Shown here piece by piece: positions 1 through 7,871 of a DNA stretch of 49,286 bases; the first letter of the stretch is position 1; each line of letters opens with the position of its first letter. The position numbers and the translations under genes were made by a program. The stretch spans positions 1-49,286 of the forward strand of contig JALUUO010000029.1 in assembly GCA_027021335.1 (NCBI GenBank). The letters run 5' to 3'. This stretch comes from Nitrospirota bacterium (GTDB taxonomy: Bacteria > Nitrospirota > Thermodesulfovibrionia > SZUA-242). A model generated the notes under the pieces. It made no database searches, had not been told where the DNA came from, and saw only the letters and a list, made by a program, of their open reading frames with translations.

Positions 1-23
1 TTTTCAATCTTTGATTTCTGGCC

Positions 24-62
24 AAAAAAATCCCCGGACCTAAATCACATTAGGTCCGGGGA
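24..62 (-). terminator. Intrinsic terminator downstream of the minus-strand B12 riboswitch
   Basis: Read on the minus strand, a perfect 13-bp stem (arms 50-62 and 31-43, loop 44-49) is followed by seven U residues (the A run at 24-30). It lies about 80 nt past the 3' end of the minus-strand cobalamin riboswitch, the position expected for an expression platform that stops transcription when B12 is bound. The controlled gene lies beyond the left edge. Confidence 0.88.
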
Positions 63-134
63 TGCCGTTTTTCATCCTCGGTTATAACCTCTACATACAG
101 TTCCCCTGCTCCACGAGAGGAACGGCTATGCTCT

Positions 135-325
135 GTTTTCGTATTAGGTCTTCCGGCTTCCGGATCAGTCTACTTACCGCGCCTTCCCATCTTTTTCATC
201 TTTTTTAGACAGTGGCTTTACTGCGGCTTTCGTTCCCGGTTACGGCGGCGGGTCCGCGACGGAATTTCACCGTACTTCCCTTTAGGCCCTGACGGGCCGT
301 CCACGATTATTCTCGTAGTAATTTA
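135..325 (-). promoter_or_regulatory. Cobalamin (B12) riboswitch, minus strand
   Basis: Read on the minus strand this shows the ordered cobalamin-riboswitch landmarks: a GGTGAAATTCCGTCGCGGA-type segment, CCGCCGTAACCGGGAACG, GCCACTGT, GGGAAGGCGCGG, and the B12 box AGCCGGAAGACCTAA (near 143-160). The outer boundaries are approximate. It precedes the terminator at 24-62, so it probably controls a B12 uptake, synthesis or B12-independent isozyme gene to the left of the window. That gene cannot be seen. Confidence 0.9.
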
Positions 326-349
326 ATTTAACACAACAGTGTTTCTCAA
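321..349 (-). promoter_or_regulatory. Candidate promoter for the minus-strand B12 riboswitch
   Basis: On the minus strand TTGAGA (344-349) and TTAAAT (321-326) are separated by 17 nt. The predicted start of transcription, near 314, falls just before the 5' end of the riboswitch. Each hexamer is only a partial match, so support comes mainly from position. Confidence 0.5.
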
Positions 350-395
350 TGAAATAGAGAAAGAAATAGATAAAGCTTTCCTTTATTAAAAATTG

Positions 396-424
396 TTGCA
401 AAAAACAAAAGTGTCTGCTAATGT
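396..424 (+). promoter_or_regulatory. Candidate promoter for the nrdDG riboswitch leader
   Basis: TTGCAA (396-401), a 17-nt spacer and TAATGT (419-424), preceded by TGC as in an extended -10. Transcription would start near 431, about ten bases before P1 of the plus-strand riboswitch. It is back to back with the minus-strand promoter at 321-349. Confidence 0.55.
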
Positions 425-441
425 ACATTTACAATTTGACC

Positions 442-600
442 ATATGGCTGGATGCCAGGGAAGAGGGGTGAAATCCCCCCGCTGCCCCGCAGCCGTGAAG
501 GGAACGAAAACCCGTAAAAACCACTGTCATTGGATAACACCATGATGGGAAGGTGGGTGAGTAGGCAGCCCTAAGCCGGAAGACCTATCCAGACCGTATA
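442..600 (+). promoter_or_regulatory. Cobalamin (B12) riboswitch upstream of nrdD
   Basis: The sequence carries GGGGTGAAATCCCCCC, GCTGCCCCGCAGCCGTGAAG, GGGAACG, CCACTGTCA, GATGGGAAGGTGGG and the B12 box AGCCGGAAGACCTATCC. CTGGAT near 449 pairs with ATCCAG near 587 to close P1. No terminator follows; a hairpin over the nrdD ribosome-binding site at 718-757 suggests translational control. B12 riboswitches before B12-independent ribonucleotide reductases are established: the switch is expected to turn the gene down when cobalamin allows a B12-dependent NrdJ to work. Confidence 0.93.
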
Positions 601-645
601 AAAATTCGCTAAAACTAATATCTTTTCGCGCGGGAGGAAAAGAGT

Positions 646-792
646 ATGGTATCTACACGTCTGCTTTATTATGCAGAATCACATGCAGTATCAACTTTAA
701 CTGTTACTGTCTTACCAATTTTCTCCTCCTTGCCTGAACTGTTAAGGAGGAGAAAATGTTTAAGGAAATACGGAAACGAGACAGCAAAGTAG
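646..792 (+). CDS. Possible 48-residue leader ORF overlapping the nrdD start
   Basis: An ATG at 646 sits behind a strong ribosome-binding site (GGGAGGAAAAG, 632-642) and opens a 48-codon frame that runs through the hairpin at 718-757 and stops at TAG 790-792, 37 bp inside nrdD in another frame. The product (begins MVSTRLLYYAESHAV) resembles nothing I recognise. If translated, ribosomes would melt the hairpin that covers the nrdD start, coupling nrdD to the leader. The length is not unlikely by chance, so the case rests on the ribosome-binding site and the placement. Confidence 0.35.
   Translation: MVSTRLLYYAESHAVSTLTVTVLPIFSSLPELLRRRKCLRKYGNETAK
718..757 (+). promoter_or_regulatory. Hairpin sequestering the nrdD ribosome-binding site
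   Basis: TTTTCTCCTCCTT (719-731) is perfectly complementary to AAGGAGGAGAAAA (744-756), with A718-T757 extending the stem to 14 bp around a 12-nt loop. The 3' arm contains the whole Shine-Dalgarno and the first bases of the nrdD ATG (756-758). With no U run after it, this is a translation-blocking stem, not a terminator. Confidence 0.8.
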
Positions 793-2849
793 TAAGGTTC
801 GATGCAGAGAAGATTACAAGTGCGATTGCAAAGTCCGGCTCTGCAACCGGAGAGTTTAATGGCGACGTTGCCGGGCGGCTGACGCTCAGGGCGCTGAATC
901 TGGCAGCTCAGGTTATAGGCGATAGAATTCCCGCTGTTGAGGAGATTCAGGACATTGTAGAAGAGGTCCTGCTGTCTTCAGTCTACCGCAGAACCGCCAA
1001 GGCATATATACTCTACAGGGAGCAGCATGCCAGAATCAGGCAGATTACCACAAAATCGGATATTGATCTTGTAGATCATTACCTGAAGCAAATTGATTGG
1101 AAGGTCAATGAAAACAGCAATATGGCCTTCTCTCTTCAGGGACTGAACAACTACATTTCTTCAGAGATCAGTAAGATATACTGGCTGAACAAGATATACC
1201 CTCCTGAGATCAGAAAATCTCATATTGACGGTGATTTTCATATTCATGATCTAAGCATACTTTCTGTTTATTGCGTCGGGTGGGATCTTCATGATCTTCT
1301 TAGTCATGGATTTAAGGGTGCCCCAGGCAAGATAGAGAGTAGTCCCGCAAAGCACTTCCGGAGTGCTCTGGGCCAGGTGGTTAACTTCTTTTACACCCTT
1401 CAGGGAGAGGCGGCCGGCGCGCAGGCATTTTCTAACTTTGACACACTTCTCAGCCCGTTTATAAGATACGATGGCCTTAGTTTCAAAGAGGTGAAGCAGG
1501 CTCTTCAGGAGTTTGTTTTCAATATAAACGTTCCTACAAGAGTTGGTTTTCAGACCCCTTTTACAAACATTACTCTTGATCTTACGGTTTCGAAAAATTT
1601 CGCAGACCAGCCTGTTATTGCAGGCGGCAGGCTGCGGGATGAAACCTACGGGGAGTTCCAAAAAGAGATGGACCTCTTTAATAGAGCCTTTTTAGAGGTG
1701 ATGTTTGAAGGCGATGCAAAGGGCAGAGTCTTTACCTTTCCCATACCCACCTACAATATTACGAAAGATTTCGACTGGGACAATCCCAATATCGACATCC
1801 TGTGGAAGGTGACCGCCAGGTACGGTATTGCCTATTTCTCAAACTTTATCAACTCTGACATGAAGCCGGAAGATGCCCGTTCAATGTGTTGCAGGCTGAG
1901 GCTTGACAACCGTGAGCTTCAAAAAAGAGGGGGCGGGCTCTTTGGTGCAAATCCACTGACCGGTTCGATTGGTGTGGTCACAATCAATATGCCGAGGCTT
2001 GCTTATGCAGCTAGAGATGAAGGTGAGTTTATTACTCTTCTGGAGAAGTTGATGGTTATGTCCAAAGAGAGTCTTGAAATCAAGAGAAAAGTTCTGGAGA
2101 AGTTTACAGAGGGCGATCTCTATCCATACTCAAAATACTACCTTAGAAGTGTTAAAGAACGTTTTGATAAGTACTGGAAAAACCACTTTTCGACCATAGG
2201 TCTTATTGGAATGAACGAAGCGTGTTTGAACCTATTAGACAGGGAAATTGCGTCTCCTGAAGGGCATGCCTTTACTCTCAGGGTAATGGATTTCATGCGA
2301 GGTAAAATGTTGGAATTTCAGGAAGAAACAGGCAATAACTACAACCTTGAGGCAACGCCGGCAGAAGGAACCTCATACCGGCTGGCAAGGATTGATAAGG
2401 AAAGCTTTCCGGGTATTATCTGCGCCAACGAAGTTCAGTACCGAACACTTAATGCAGAACCGTTTTATACAAATTCCACTCAGTTACCTGTGGATTTTAC
2501 GAATGATATGTTTGAGGTGCTTGAACACCAGGATATGATACAGGAGAGATATACCGGTGGAACAGTACTGCATCTCTTTGTAGGTGAGAAGATAGAAGAT
2601 ACCGGATCCCTTAAAAAACTGATAAAAACAGTCTGTGAACAATATCATCTCCCATACTTTACTGTTACTCCTACGTTCAGCGTATGCCCTGTAGACGGAT
2701 ACATTGCCGGAGAGTTTGCAGAGTGCCCAAGCTGTCATGAGGAAACAGAAATTTATTCCCGCATAGTGGGGTATCTTCGTCCTGTGAGACAGTGGAACAA
2801 AGGAAAAAAGGAGGAGTTCAGTACCAGAAAGGAGTTTGAGCTGGTATGA
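756..2849 (+). CDS. nrdD: Anaerobic (class III) ribonucleoside-triphosphate reductase
   Basis: Reduces ribonucleoside triphosphates to deoxyribonucleotides without oxygen, using a glycyl radical. The 697 residues show an N-terminal ATP-cone (about 3-93, allosteric), the catalytic barrel with adjacent cysteines at about 378-379 in MCCRLRLD, and a C-terminal metal site (C644, C657, C660). The glycyl-radical motif RIVGYL has the radical glycine at about 672. The first half of the metal site reads CPVDGY rather than the common CPxHGY or CxxC. Start ATG 756 follows a strong AAGGAGGAG. The stop overlaps the nrdG start by four bases (ATGA), so the pair is translationally coupled. Expression should be controlled by the upstream cobalamin riboswitch and hairpin. 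Confidence 0.96.
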   Translation: MFKEIRKRDSKVVRFDAEKITSAIAKSGSATGEFNGDVAGRLTLRALNLAAQVIGDRIPAVEEIQDIVEEVLLSSVYRRTAKAYILYREQHARIRQITTKSDIDLVDHYLKQIDWKVNENSNMAFSLQGLNNYISSEISKIYWLNKIYPPEIRKSHIDGDFHIHDLSILSVYCVGWDLHDLLSHGFKGAPGKIESSPAKHFRSALGQVVNFFYTLQGEAAGAQAFSNFDTLLSPFIRYDGLSFKEVKQALQEFVFNINVPTRVGFQTPFTNITLDLTVSKNFADQPVIAGGRLRDETYGEFQKEMDLFNRAFLEVMFEGDAKGRVFTFPIPTYNITKDFDWDNPNIDILWKVTARYGIAYFSNFINSDMKPEDARSMCCRLRLDNRELQKRGGGLFGANPLTGSIGVVTINMPRLAYAARDEGEFITLLEKLMVMSKESLEIKRKVLEKFTEGDLYPYSKYYLRSVKERFDKYWKNHFSTIGLIGMNEACLNLLDREIASPEGHAFTLRVMDFMRGKMLEFQEETGNNYNLEATPAEGTSYRLARIDKESFPGIICANEVQYRTLNAEPFYTNSTQLPVDFTNDMFEVLEHQDMIQERYTGGTVLHLFVGEKIEDTGSLKKLIKTVCEQYHLPYFTVTPTFSVCPVDGYIAGEFAECPSCHEETEIYSRIVGYLRPVRQWNKGKKEEFSTRKEFELV

Positions 2850-3565
2850 CGATAGGAGGTTTTCATAAATTTTCCTTAATAGATTATCCCGAAAAAATCA
2901 GTGCTGTTATTTTCACCCGGGGATGTAACTTCAGATGTGCTTATTGCCATAACCATGCCTTGATCCATCCGCGCTTACTTGAGAGTCAAGTGCATGAAGA
3001 AGATGTTCTATCGTTTCTAAATAGCAGAAAGGGCTTGCTTGACGGTGTAGTTGTGAGTGGTGGCGAGCCACTGCTTCAGGTTGATATCGAGGTTTTTATC
3101 AAAGAGGTGAGGTTAATGGGCTATAAGGTAAAACTGGATACAAACGGCTCTGAGCCAGAGAGGCTTACCGGCTTATTGAAGGAAGGTTTAATTGACTACG
3201 TTGCAATGGACTACAAGGCCCCGCTTAAAACTTACAAAAGGGGTGCGGGAGTTGACGTTGATACAGCCCGGATCAAAAAATCCCTGAATATGATCACGGA
3301 ATCTGATATTCCTTATGAGGTAAGAACGACCATGTTCAGTGGTCTTGGGGTGGACTGCATTTTTGATATGATGAGTGAGTTAAGTTCCATGAATGTAAAG
3401 AGTTATTTTCTACAGTTTTTTAAACCCTTTCCGGGATGTACTGAAGATCTCTCTGTTGAATATAAAAATATTGAGCGCTTAAATAAGGAGCTTAAGAGCC
3501 GTTTCAAAAGGTATGGTATCAGAAACATTAAATTAGAAGGAGATATATTTACTATGCTATGCTGA
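2846..3565 (+). CDS. nrdG: Anaerobic ribonucleotide reductase activating protein (radical SAM)
   Basis: Radical-SAM enzyme expected to generate the glycyl radical on NrdD by reductive cleavage of S-adenosylmethionine. In its 239 residues the cluster motif is C27-x3-C31-x2-C34, followed by a VVSGGEPLLQ segment (SAM binding). The opening GGFHKFSLIDYPEKISAV is typical of the longer NrdG form found in many anaerobes, larger than the roughly 155-residue E. coli NrdG. It overlaps nrdD by four bases and is the last recognisable gene of this operon. Confidence 0.93.
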   Translation: MTIGGFHKFSLIDYPEKISAVIFTRGCNFRCAYCHNHALIHPRLLESQVHEEDVLSFLNSRKGLLDGVVVSGGEPLLQVDIEVFIKEVRLMGYKVKLDTNGSEPERLTGLLKEGLIDYVAMDYKAPLKTYKRGAGVDVDTARIKKSLNMITESDIPYEVRTTMFSGLGVDCIFDMMSELSSMNVKSYFLQFFKPFPGCTEDLSVEYKNIERLNKELKSRFKRYGIRNIKLEGDIFTMLC

Positions 3566-3824
3566 TCAATGGTTATTGAGATGGCAAAAACCGTAAAACT
3601 TCTGTGTGCAGATGGTATCTACTACTGCGATGCTTATCTTTGCGGATAAAATCAAATCAATATAAAAACACCCCAATTTAGCGATTTCCGGCAAAGCTTT
3701 TAGTTTTTTATCAAACAGACAATTTCTTGATAAAACCACTCAAGTCTGGTGTTAATCTCCACGTATGCTCGGAATTTATCCTTAATTTGTTCTTTTCTTC
3801 AGAAAACATTGAGAAAGCACTGGA
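3566..3824. other. Intergenic stretch between nrdG and the yceD promoter
   Basis: No confident gene. It holds a 26-codon frame (3569-3649, beginning MVIEMAKTVKLL, ending CDAYLCG) with no good ribosome-binding site, and a perfect 9-bp inverted repeat TTTTATCAA (3706-3714) / TTGATAAAA (3727-3735). No U run follows the repeat, so it may be a protein-binding site or a weak 3' hairpin. Confidence 0.4.
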
Positions 3825-3854
3825 TTGACAATAAAGAGGAGTAATTCTTATAAT
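3825..3854 (+). promoter_or_regulatory. Sigma70-type promoter of the yceD-rpmF-plsX-fabH operon
   Basis: Consensus hexamers TTGACA (3825-3830) and TATAAT (3849-3854) are separated by 18 bp. Transcription would begin near 3861, leaving a leader of about 28 nt before the yceD ATG at 3889. This is the best housekeeping-type promoter in the window. Confidence 0.8.
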
Positions 3855-3888
3855 TCCATTTCTTTTGGGCCTAGGTTGAATTTGGTTG

Positions 3889-4419
3889 ATGCGGGTCTTT
3901 GTCTCCAATATCCCTGAAGAGGGGATCAAGCTTAACACCCGGGAACCCCTGCTGATAGAGGGTGTTACGTTGGCCGGTCCTGTTACCGTTAGTCTCAACG
4001 TACAGAAAGTCGGTAGTAGAGTGATCGTAAGCGGCGGTTTCTCATGCAGTGTGGAAAAGCTTCAGTGTGGTTACTGCCTTGAGTTTTTTACCGCTGCGAT
4101 AGAGTCGGACTTTTACGTTGAATGTCAGCCCGTGACCGCTATTGACATGGAAGAAGGAGAGCATGAGCTATGCGCTTCTGATCTTGATGTTGCATTCTAT
4201 GAGAATGATGAAATAGATCTTACCGAACTGGTCAGAGAACAGGTTCTGCTCGGGATTCCTATGAACCCTGTATGCAGCCGGTCGTGCAAGGGCCTTTGTC
4301 CGGTATGCGGAGTTAACCGCAACAAGCAGAATTGTGACTGTAGTACAGCCGCTGTAGACTCGAGATTTAAAGTATTAATGAAGCTAAAAGGAGAAAAAAA
4401 TGGCGAACCCAACAAGTAG
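3889..4419 (+). CDS. yceD: YceD/DUF177 family protein
   Basis: Member of the DUF177 family, which almost always sits immediately before rpmF; in E. coli and plants it has been linked to 23S rRNA accumulation. The 176 residues contain paired cysteines in CSVEKLQCGYCLEFF and a C-terminal cluster CSRSCKGLCPVCGVN followed by CDC, typical of zinc-binding bacterial members. I chose ATG 3889 over the TTG three bases upstream; the ribosome-binding site is weak for both. The gene's end overlaps rpmF by 20 bp. Confidence 0.88.
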   Translation: MRVFVSNIPEEGIKLNTREPLLIEGVTLAGPVTVSLNVQKVGSRVIVSGGFSCSVEKLQCGYCLEFFTAAIESDFYVECQPVTAIDMEEGEHELCASDLDVAFYENDEIDLTELVREQVLLGIPMNPVCSRSCKGLCPVCGVNRNKQNCDCSTAAVDSRFKVLMKLKGEKNGEPNK

Positions 4420-4585
4420 ACATTCCAAGTCCAGGCGAGATAAGCGCCGCGCCAACTGGAAGCTTGAAGCTCCCAATCTGTCGCTGTGTTCAAACTGCCA
4501 GGAGCCCAAGATGCCTCACCGCGTCTGTCCGAGTTGCGGAACATATAAAGGTCGCAAGGTACTGGAAGTCGAAGAGGTTGTATGA
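4400..4585 (+). CDS. rpmF: Ribosomal protein bL32
   Basis: Small zinc-binding protein of the large ribosomal subunit, 61 residues, beginning MANPTSRHSKSRRDKRRA, the canonical bL32 N-terminus. Four cysteines (C30, C33, C43, C46) form the zinc site, so this is the zinc-bound form. ATG 4400 follows AAAAGGAG. It overlaps yceD upstream and plsX downstream (ATGA), the conserved arrangement linking ribosome and membrane-lipid synthesis. Confidence 0.97.
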   Translation: MANPTSRHSKSRRDKRRANWKLEAPNLSLCSNCQEPKMPHRVCPSCGTYKGRKVLEVEEVV

Positions 4586-5592
4586 TAATAGCCCTCGATG
4601 CCATGGGTGGGGACACAGCTCCCGCCGTGACAGTACGAGGGGCGCTCGAAGCGGTGGAGTCTTTCGGGCTGGAGGTTGTTCTCGTTGGTGACGAGGATCG
4701 TATCAGGCAGGAACTGGGCTCCGGCAGGAAAGTTTCCGGTATCAGCATTCAGCATTCCAGCGAGGTGGTGGCGATGGATGAGCCTCCGGCCTCCGCGCTT
4801 AGGCGAAAAAAGGATTCTTCGATCCGTGTAGCCGTAGATATGGTAAAGTCCGGCAAAGCCGATGCAGTGGTGAGCGCCGGTAATACAGGAGCTGCAATGG
4901 CTACGTCTTTTTTCAGGTTGGGGCTTGTTCAAGGGGTAGGCAGGCCCGGAATCGCCACGGTGATGCCGGGTGTTGAAAAACCTTTTATTTTGATAGACGT
5001 AGGAGCCACCGTGGATTGCAAGCCTGTTCATCTGCTTCAATTTGCCGTGATGGGAAATATTTATGCCGGCACAGTGCTTGGAAGAGCAAACCCGCGTGTC
5101 GGGCTTTTAAGTATAGGTGAAGAGGCCGGCAAGGGCAATGAGCTTACCAAAGAGTCGTTTAAACTACTTGAGGATTCAAGGCTTAATTTTGCAGGCAATG
5201 TGGAAGGCAAAGAGATATTTTCCGGAACAGTGGATGTGGTGGTCTGTGACGGCTTTACGGGCAATGTTGTTCTTAAAACCGCTGAAGGTCTTGTAGAATC
5301 TCTTGCACAGATGTTTCGCCAGGAGATAGCAAAAAGTATGCTCGGTAAAATTGGATATCTTTTCCTGCAAGCCGGTCTGCCGGATGTGAAAAAAAAGCTG
5401 GACTACTCCGAATATGGAGGAGCCCCTCTTCTGGGCATTAACGGAATCTGTATTATAAGTCACGGACGATCGACTTCCAAGGCCATAAGAAACGCTCTGA
5501 GAGTGGCTGCCGACTCTGTTGAAAAGGGCCTGAAAGAAACCATTCGGACCGGAATTCAGGAGGCAATGGAAGAGGTGTTTGTTGCATCTTAG
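4582..5592 (+). CDS. plsX: Phosphate acyltransferase PlsX
   Basis: Makes acyl-phosphate from acyl-ACP for the PlsX/PlsY route to phosphatidic acid; a peripheral membrane enzyme. The 336 residues start MIIALDAMGGDTAP, the family signature, and contain DEPPASALRRKKDSS, VSAGNTGA and CDGFTGNVVLK. It overlaps rpmF by four bases and fabH by 14, consistent with one translationally coupled operon. Confidence 0.96.
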   Translation: MIIALDAMGGDTAPAVTVRGALEAVESFGLEVVLVGDEDRIRQELGSGRKVSGISIQHSSEVVAMDEPPASALRRKKDSSIRVAVDMVKSGKADAVVSAGNTGAAMATSFFRLGLVQGVGRPGIATVMPGVEKPFILIDVGATVDCKPVHLLQFAVMGNIYAGTVLGRANPRVGLLSIGEEAGKGNELTKESFKLLEDSRLNFAGNVEGKEIFSGTVDVVVCDGFTGNVVLKTAEGLVESLAQMFRQEIAKSMLGKIGYLFLQAGLPDVKKKLDYSEYGGAPLLGINGICIISHGRSTSKAIRNALRVAADSVEKGLKETIRTGIQEAMEEVFVAS

Positions 5593-6568
5593 CTCTACAA
5601 TCACCGGTACGGGTTCTTACCTGCCGGAACGGGTGCTTACCAACCATGACCTGGAAGCCATGGTTGATACCACGGATGAATGGATCATTGAGCGAACCGG
5701 TATAAAAGAGCGGCGTATAGCGGCAGATGACCAGACCACTTCCGACTTGGCTTGTGAGGCTTCCAAGGCCGCGCTACGGTCGGCGGGCCGGCAGGCGCAG
5801 GAGCTGGACCTTATCATCGTGGCCACAACCACGCCGGATATGCTTATGCCGTCCACAGCGTGCATGTTGCAGGCCAAGCTTGGTGCTTCCAGGGCGGCGG
5901 CCTTTGATGTATCTGCAGCCTGCTCGGGTTTCTTATACGCTCTTGCAGTGGCCAATGGCATGATTCGCTCGGGTTCACACAAACGGGTGCTTGTGGTAGG
6001 AGCCGAGGTCCTCTCACGTTTTATGGATTGGCAAGACCGTTCGACCTGTGTGCTTTTTGGAGACGGCGCAGGTGCGGTTCTGCTTGAGGCTTCCGATGAT
6101 AAAAACCGTGGCATAATGTCGGTCAAATTGCATGCGGACGGAAAGCTTTGGGAACTGCTCCATATACCCGGTGGCGGATCGACAGAACCGATATCGCACA
6201 AGATGATCGAAGACAGGCTTAACTTTATAAAAATGAGGGGAAATGAAACCTTCAAAGTTGCTGTTCGTGCTCTTGAGTCTCTTGTGGTGGATTCGCTCAA
6301 GGAAAACGGCCTTAAGGCATCCGACATAGCGCTTTTGATCCCTCACCAGGCAAACATCAGAATTATACTTGCCACTGCCAGCAGGCTTGGTATGCCTATG
6401 GATCGTGTGATGCTTAACCTGGAAAGGGTTGGAAACACATCGGCGGCCTCTATTCCGATAGCCATGGACGAAGCGGCAAAGCAAGGCCGTATAAGCGAAA
6501 ACGATTATATCCTGCTCGAAGCCTTTGGCGCAGGACTTACTTGGGCTTCGGCTTTAATTAAATGGTAA
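5579..6568 (+). CDS. fabH: 3-oxoacyl-ACP synthase III (KAS III)
   Basis: Condenses an acyl-CoA with malonyl-ACP to begin fatty-acid synthesis. The 329-residue thiolase-fold protein has the triad C115 (AACSGF), H256 (PHQANIR) and N286 (GNTSAAS). The start is a TTG at 5579 or 5582 inside the end of plsX, preceded by GAAGAGG; no ATG lies near the conserved N-terminus (TGTGSYLPERVLTN). About 118 bp follow before the acyl-CoA dehydrogenase gene, including a T-rich tandem TTTTTTTGA stretch but no good terminator. Confidence 0.95.
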   Translation: MLHLSSTITGTGSYLPERVLTNHDLEAMVDTTDEWIIERTGIKERRIAADDQTTSDLACEASKAALRSAGRQAQELDLIIVATTTPDMLMPSTACMLQAKLGASRAAAFDVSAACSGFLYALAVANGMIRSGSHKRVLVVGAEVLSRFMDWQDRSTCVLFGDGAGAVLLEASDDKNRGIMSVKLHADGKLWELLHIPGGGSTEPISHKMIEDRLNFIKMRGNETFKVAVRALESLVVDSLKENGLKASDIALLIPHQANIRIILATASRLGMPMDRVMLNLERVGNTSAASIPIAMDEAAKQGRISENDYILLEAFGAGLTWASALIKW

Positions 6569-6686
6569 CCGGCAACCGGATGGCTTCGTCACGGTATTAT
6601 CTTTTTGATTTTTTTGATTTTTTTGACGGAGGGGGGCAGGCCCGAATGTCTGCTCTGATGTTGACAATAGTTTCAGGGAGGAATTA

Positions 6687-7847
6687 ATGGATTACCTTTT
6701 AACCGAAGAGCAGATTATGATTCGGGATCTTGCAAGACAGATCGCCCGAGAGAAGGTTGTACCAGTTCGTGCGGAGCTTGACGAAAAGTCGGAGTTTCCG
6801 TGGAAGGTAATCAAGGTGTTGGCAGAGTCAGACCTAATGGGCCTGCACATCCCTGAGACCTATGGAGGAATGGGAACGGGCTCTCTAGCCCATCTTGTCG
6901 CTTTGGAGGAGCTCTCAAAGGCCTGCCTAGGGGTGTCTACCACTTACGCTGCAAACGCGCTTGGAACGTTTCCCCTCCTTTTTTTCGGCTCGGATGAGCA
7001 GAAGAATAAATACCTCCCGGATATAGCTGCCGGAAAAAAGATCGTGGCCTTCGCTCTTACCGAGGCCAATGCCGGAAGTGATGCAAGCGGTATAAAGACA
7101 TCTGCCCAACTGGACGGAGACGAGTATATATTAAATGGAACCAAGCAGTGGATTACGAACGCTGGTGAAGCCGAAATATACACGGTTATTGCTATGACCA
7201 ATAAAAGTCGTGGGGCCAGGGGAGCATCGGCTTTTATTGTGGAGAAAGGCACGCCAGGTTTTTCATTTGGAAAAAAAGAAGACAAGATGGGGATAAGGGC
7301 TTCTGTTACCAGGGAGTTGATTTTTGAAAATTGCCGGGTGCCCAAGCAGAATATTTTAGGAAGAGAAGGGCTGGGGTTTATAGTTGCCATGAAAACCCTG
7401 GATCAATCCCGAACCGGTGTTGGAATGCAGGGTGTCGGCGTAGCCCAGGGAGCTCTTGATGAAGCGGTTAAATTTGCCAGGGAACGTGTCCAGTTCGGTC
7501 ACCCTATAATCGGCTTTCAGGCTATTCAGCATATGCTGGCTGATATGGCCACGGCTGTTGAGGCGGCGCGTGCGTTGGTATACAGCGTGGCCCGTCACAT
7601 GGATTCCGGAGCTAAAGAGTTTTCGAAGGAGTCGGCCATGGCCAAGGTTTACGCCACTGATGTTGGTATGCGTGTGACAACAGACGCCGTACAGATCATG
7701 GGAGGTTCAGGCTACATGAAGGAGTATCCTGTAGAAAAGATGATGCGGGACGCTAAGATTCTCCAGATATTCGAAGGTACAAACCAGATACTCAGAAACG
7801 TCATAGGCCAGACTCTTAACAAGGAAGCCGCCCGGGTAGCGAAGTAG
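6687..7847 (+). CDS. Acyl-CoA dehydrogenase, short-chain/butyryl type
   Basis: FAD enzyme that interconverts acyl-CoA and 2-enoyl-CoA. It is 386 residues, the usual length. FAD/substrate motifs include FALTEANAGSDASGIKT and QWITNA, and the catalytic base is Glu363 in IFEGTNQI, the butyryl/short-chain position. ATG 6687 follows AGGGAGGAA. It is directly followed by etfB and a ferredoxin-fused etfA, so electrons would pass to that flavoprotein. Insertion between fabH and fabD is unusual. Chain-length preference cannot be settled by eye. Confidence 0.92.
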   Translation: MDYLLTEEQIMIRDLARQIAREKVVPVRAELDEKSEFPWKVIKVLAESDLMGLHIPETYGGMGTGSLAHLVALEELSKACLGVSTTYAANALGTFPLLFFGSDEQKNKYLPDIAAGKKIVAFALTEANAGSDASGIKTSAQLDGDEYILNGTKQWITNAGEAEIYTVIAMTNKSRGARGASAFIVEKGTPGFSFGKKEDKMGIRASVTRELIFENCRVPKQNILGREGLGFIVAMKTLDQSRTGVGMQGVGVAQGALDEAVKFARERVQFGHPIIGFQAIQHMLADMATAVEAARALVYSVARHMDSGAKEFSKESAMAKVYATDVGMRVTTDAVQIMGGSGYMKEYPVEKMMRDAKILQIFEGTNQILRNVIGQTLNKEAARVAK

Positions 7848-7871
7848 AGGAGCAGCTATCAATCCAATATC

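Noticed and set aside
718-757. Hairpin before nrdD as an intrinsic terminator
   Set aside because: No U run follows the stem; it covers the ribosome-binding site instead.
4197-4748. Large minus-strand open frames opposite yceD, rpmF and plsX
   Set aside because: They are shadows of well-recognised genes on the other strand, with no ribosome-binding sites or family motifs. The same applies to most overlapping frames elsewhere.
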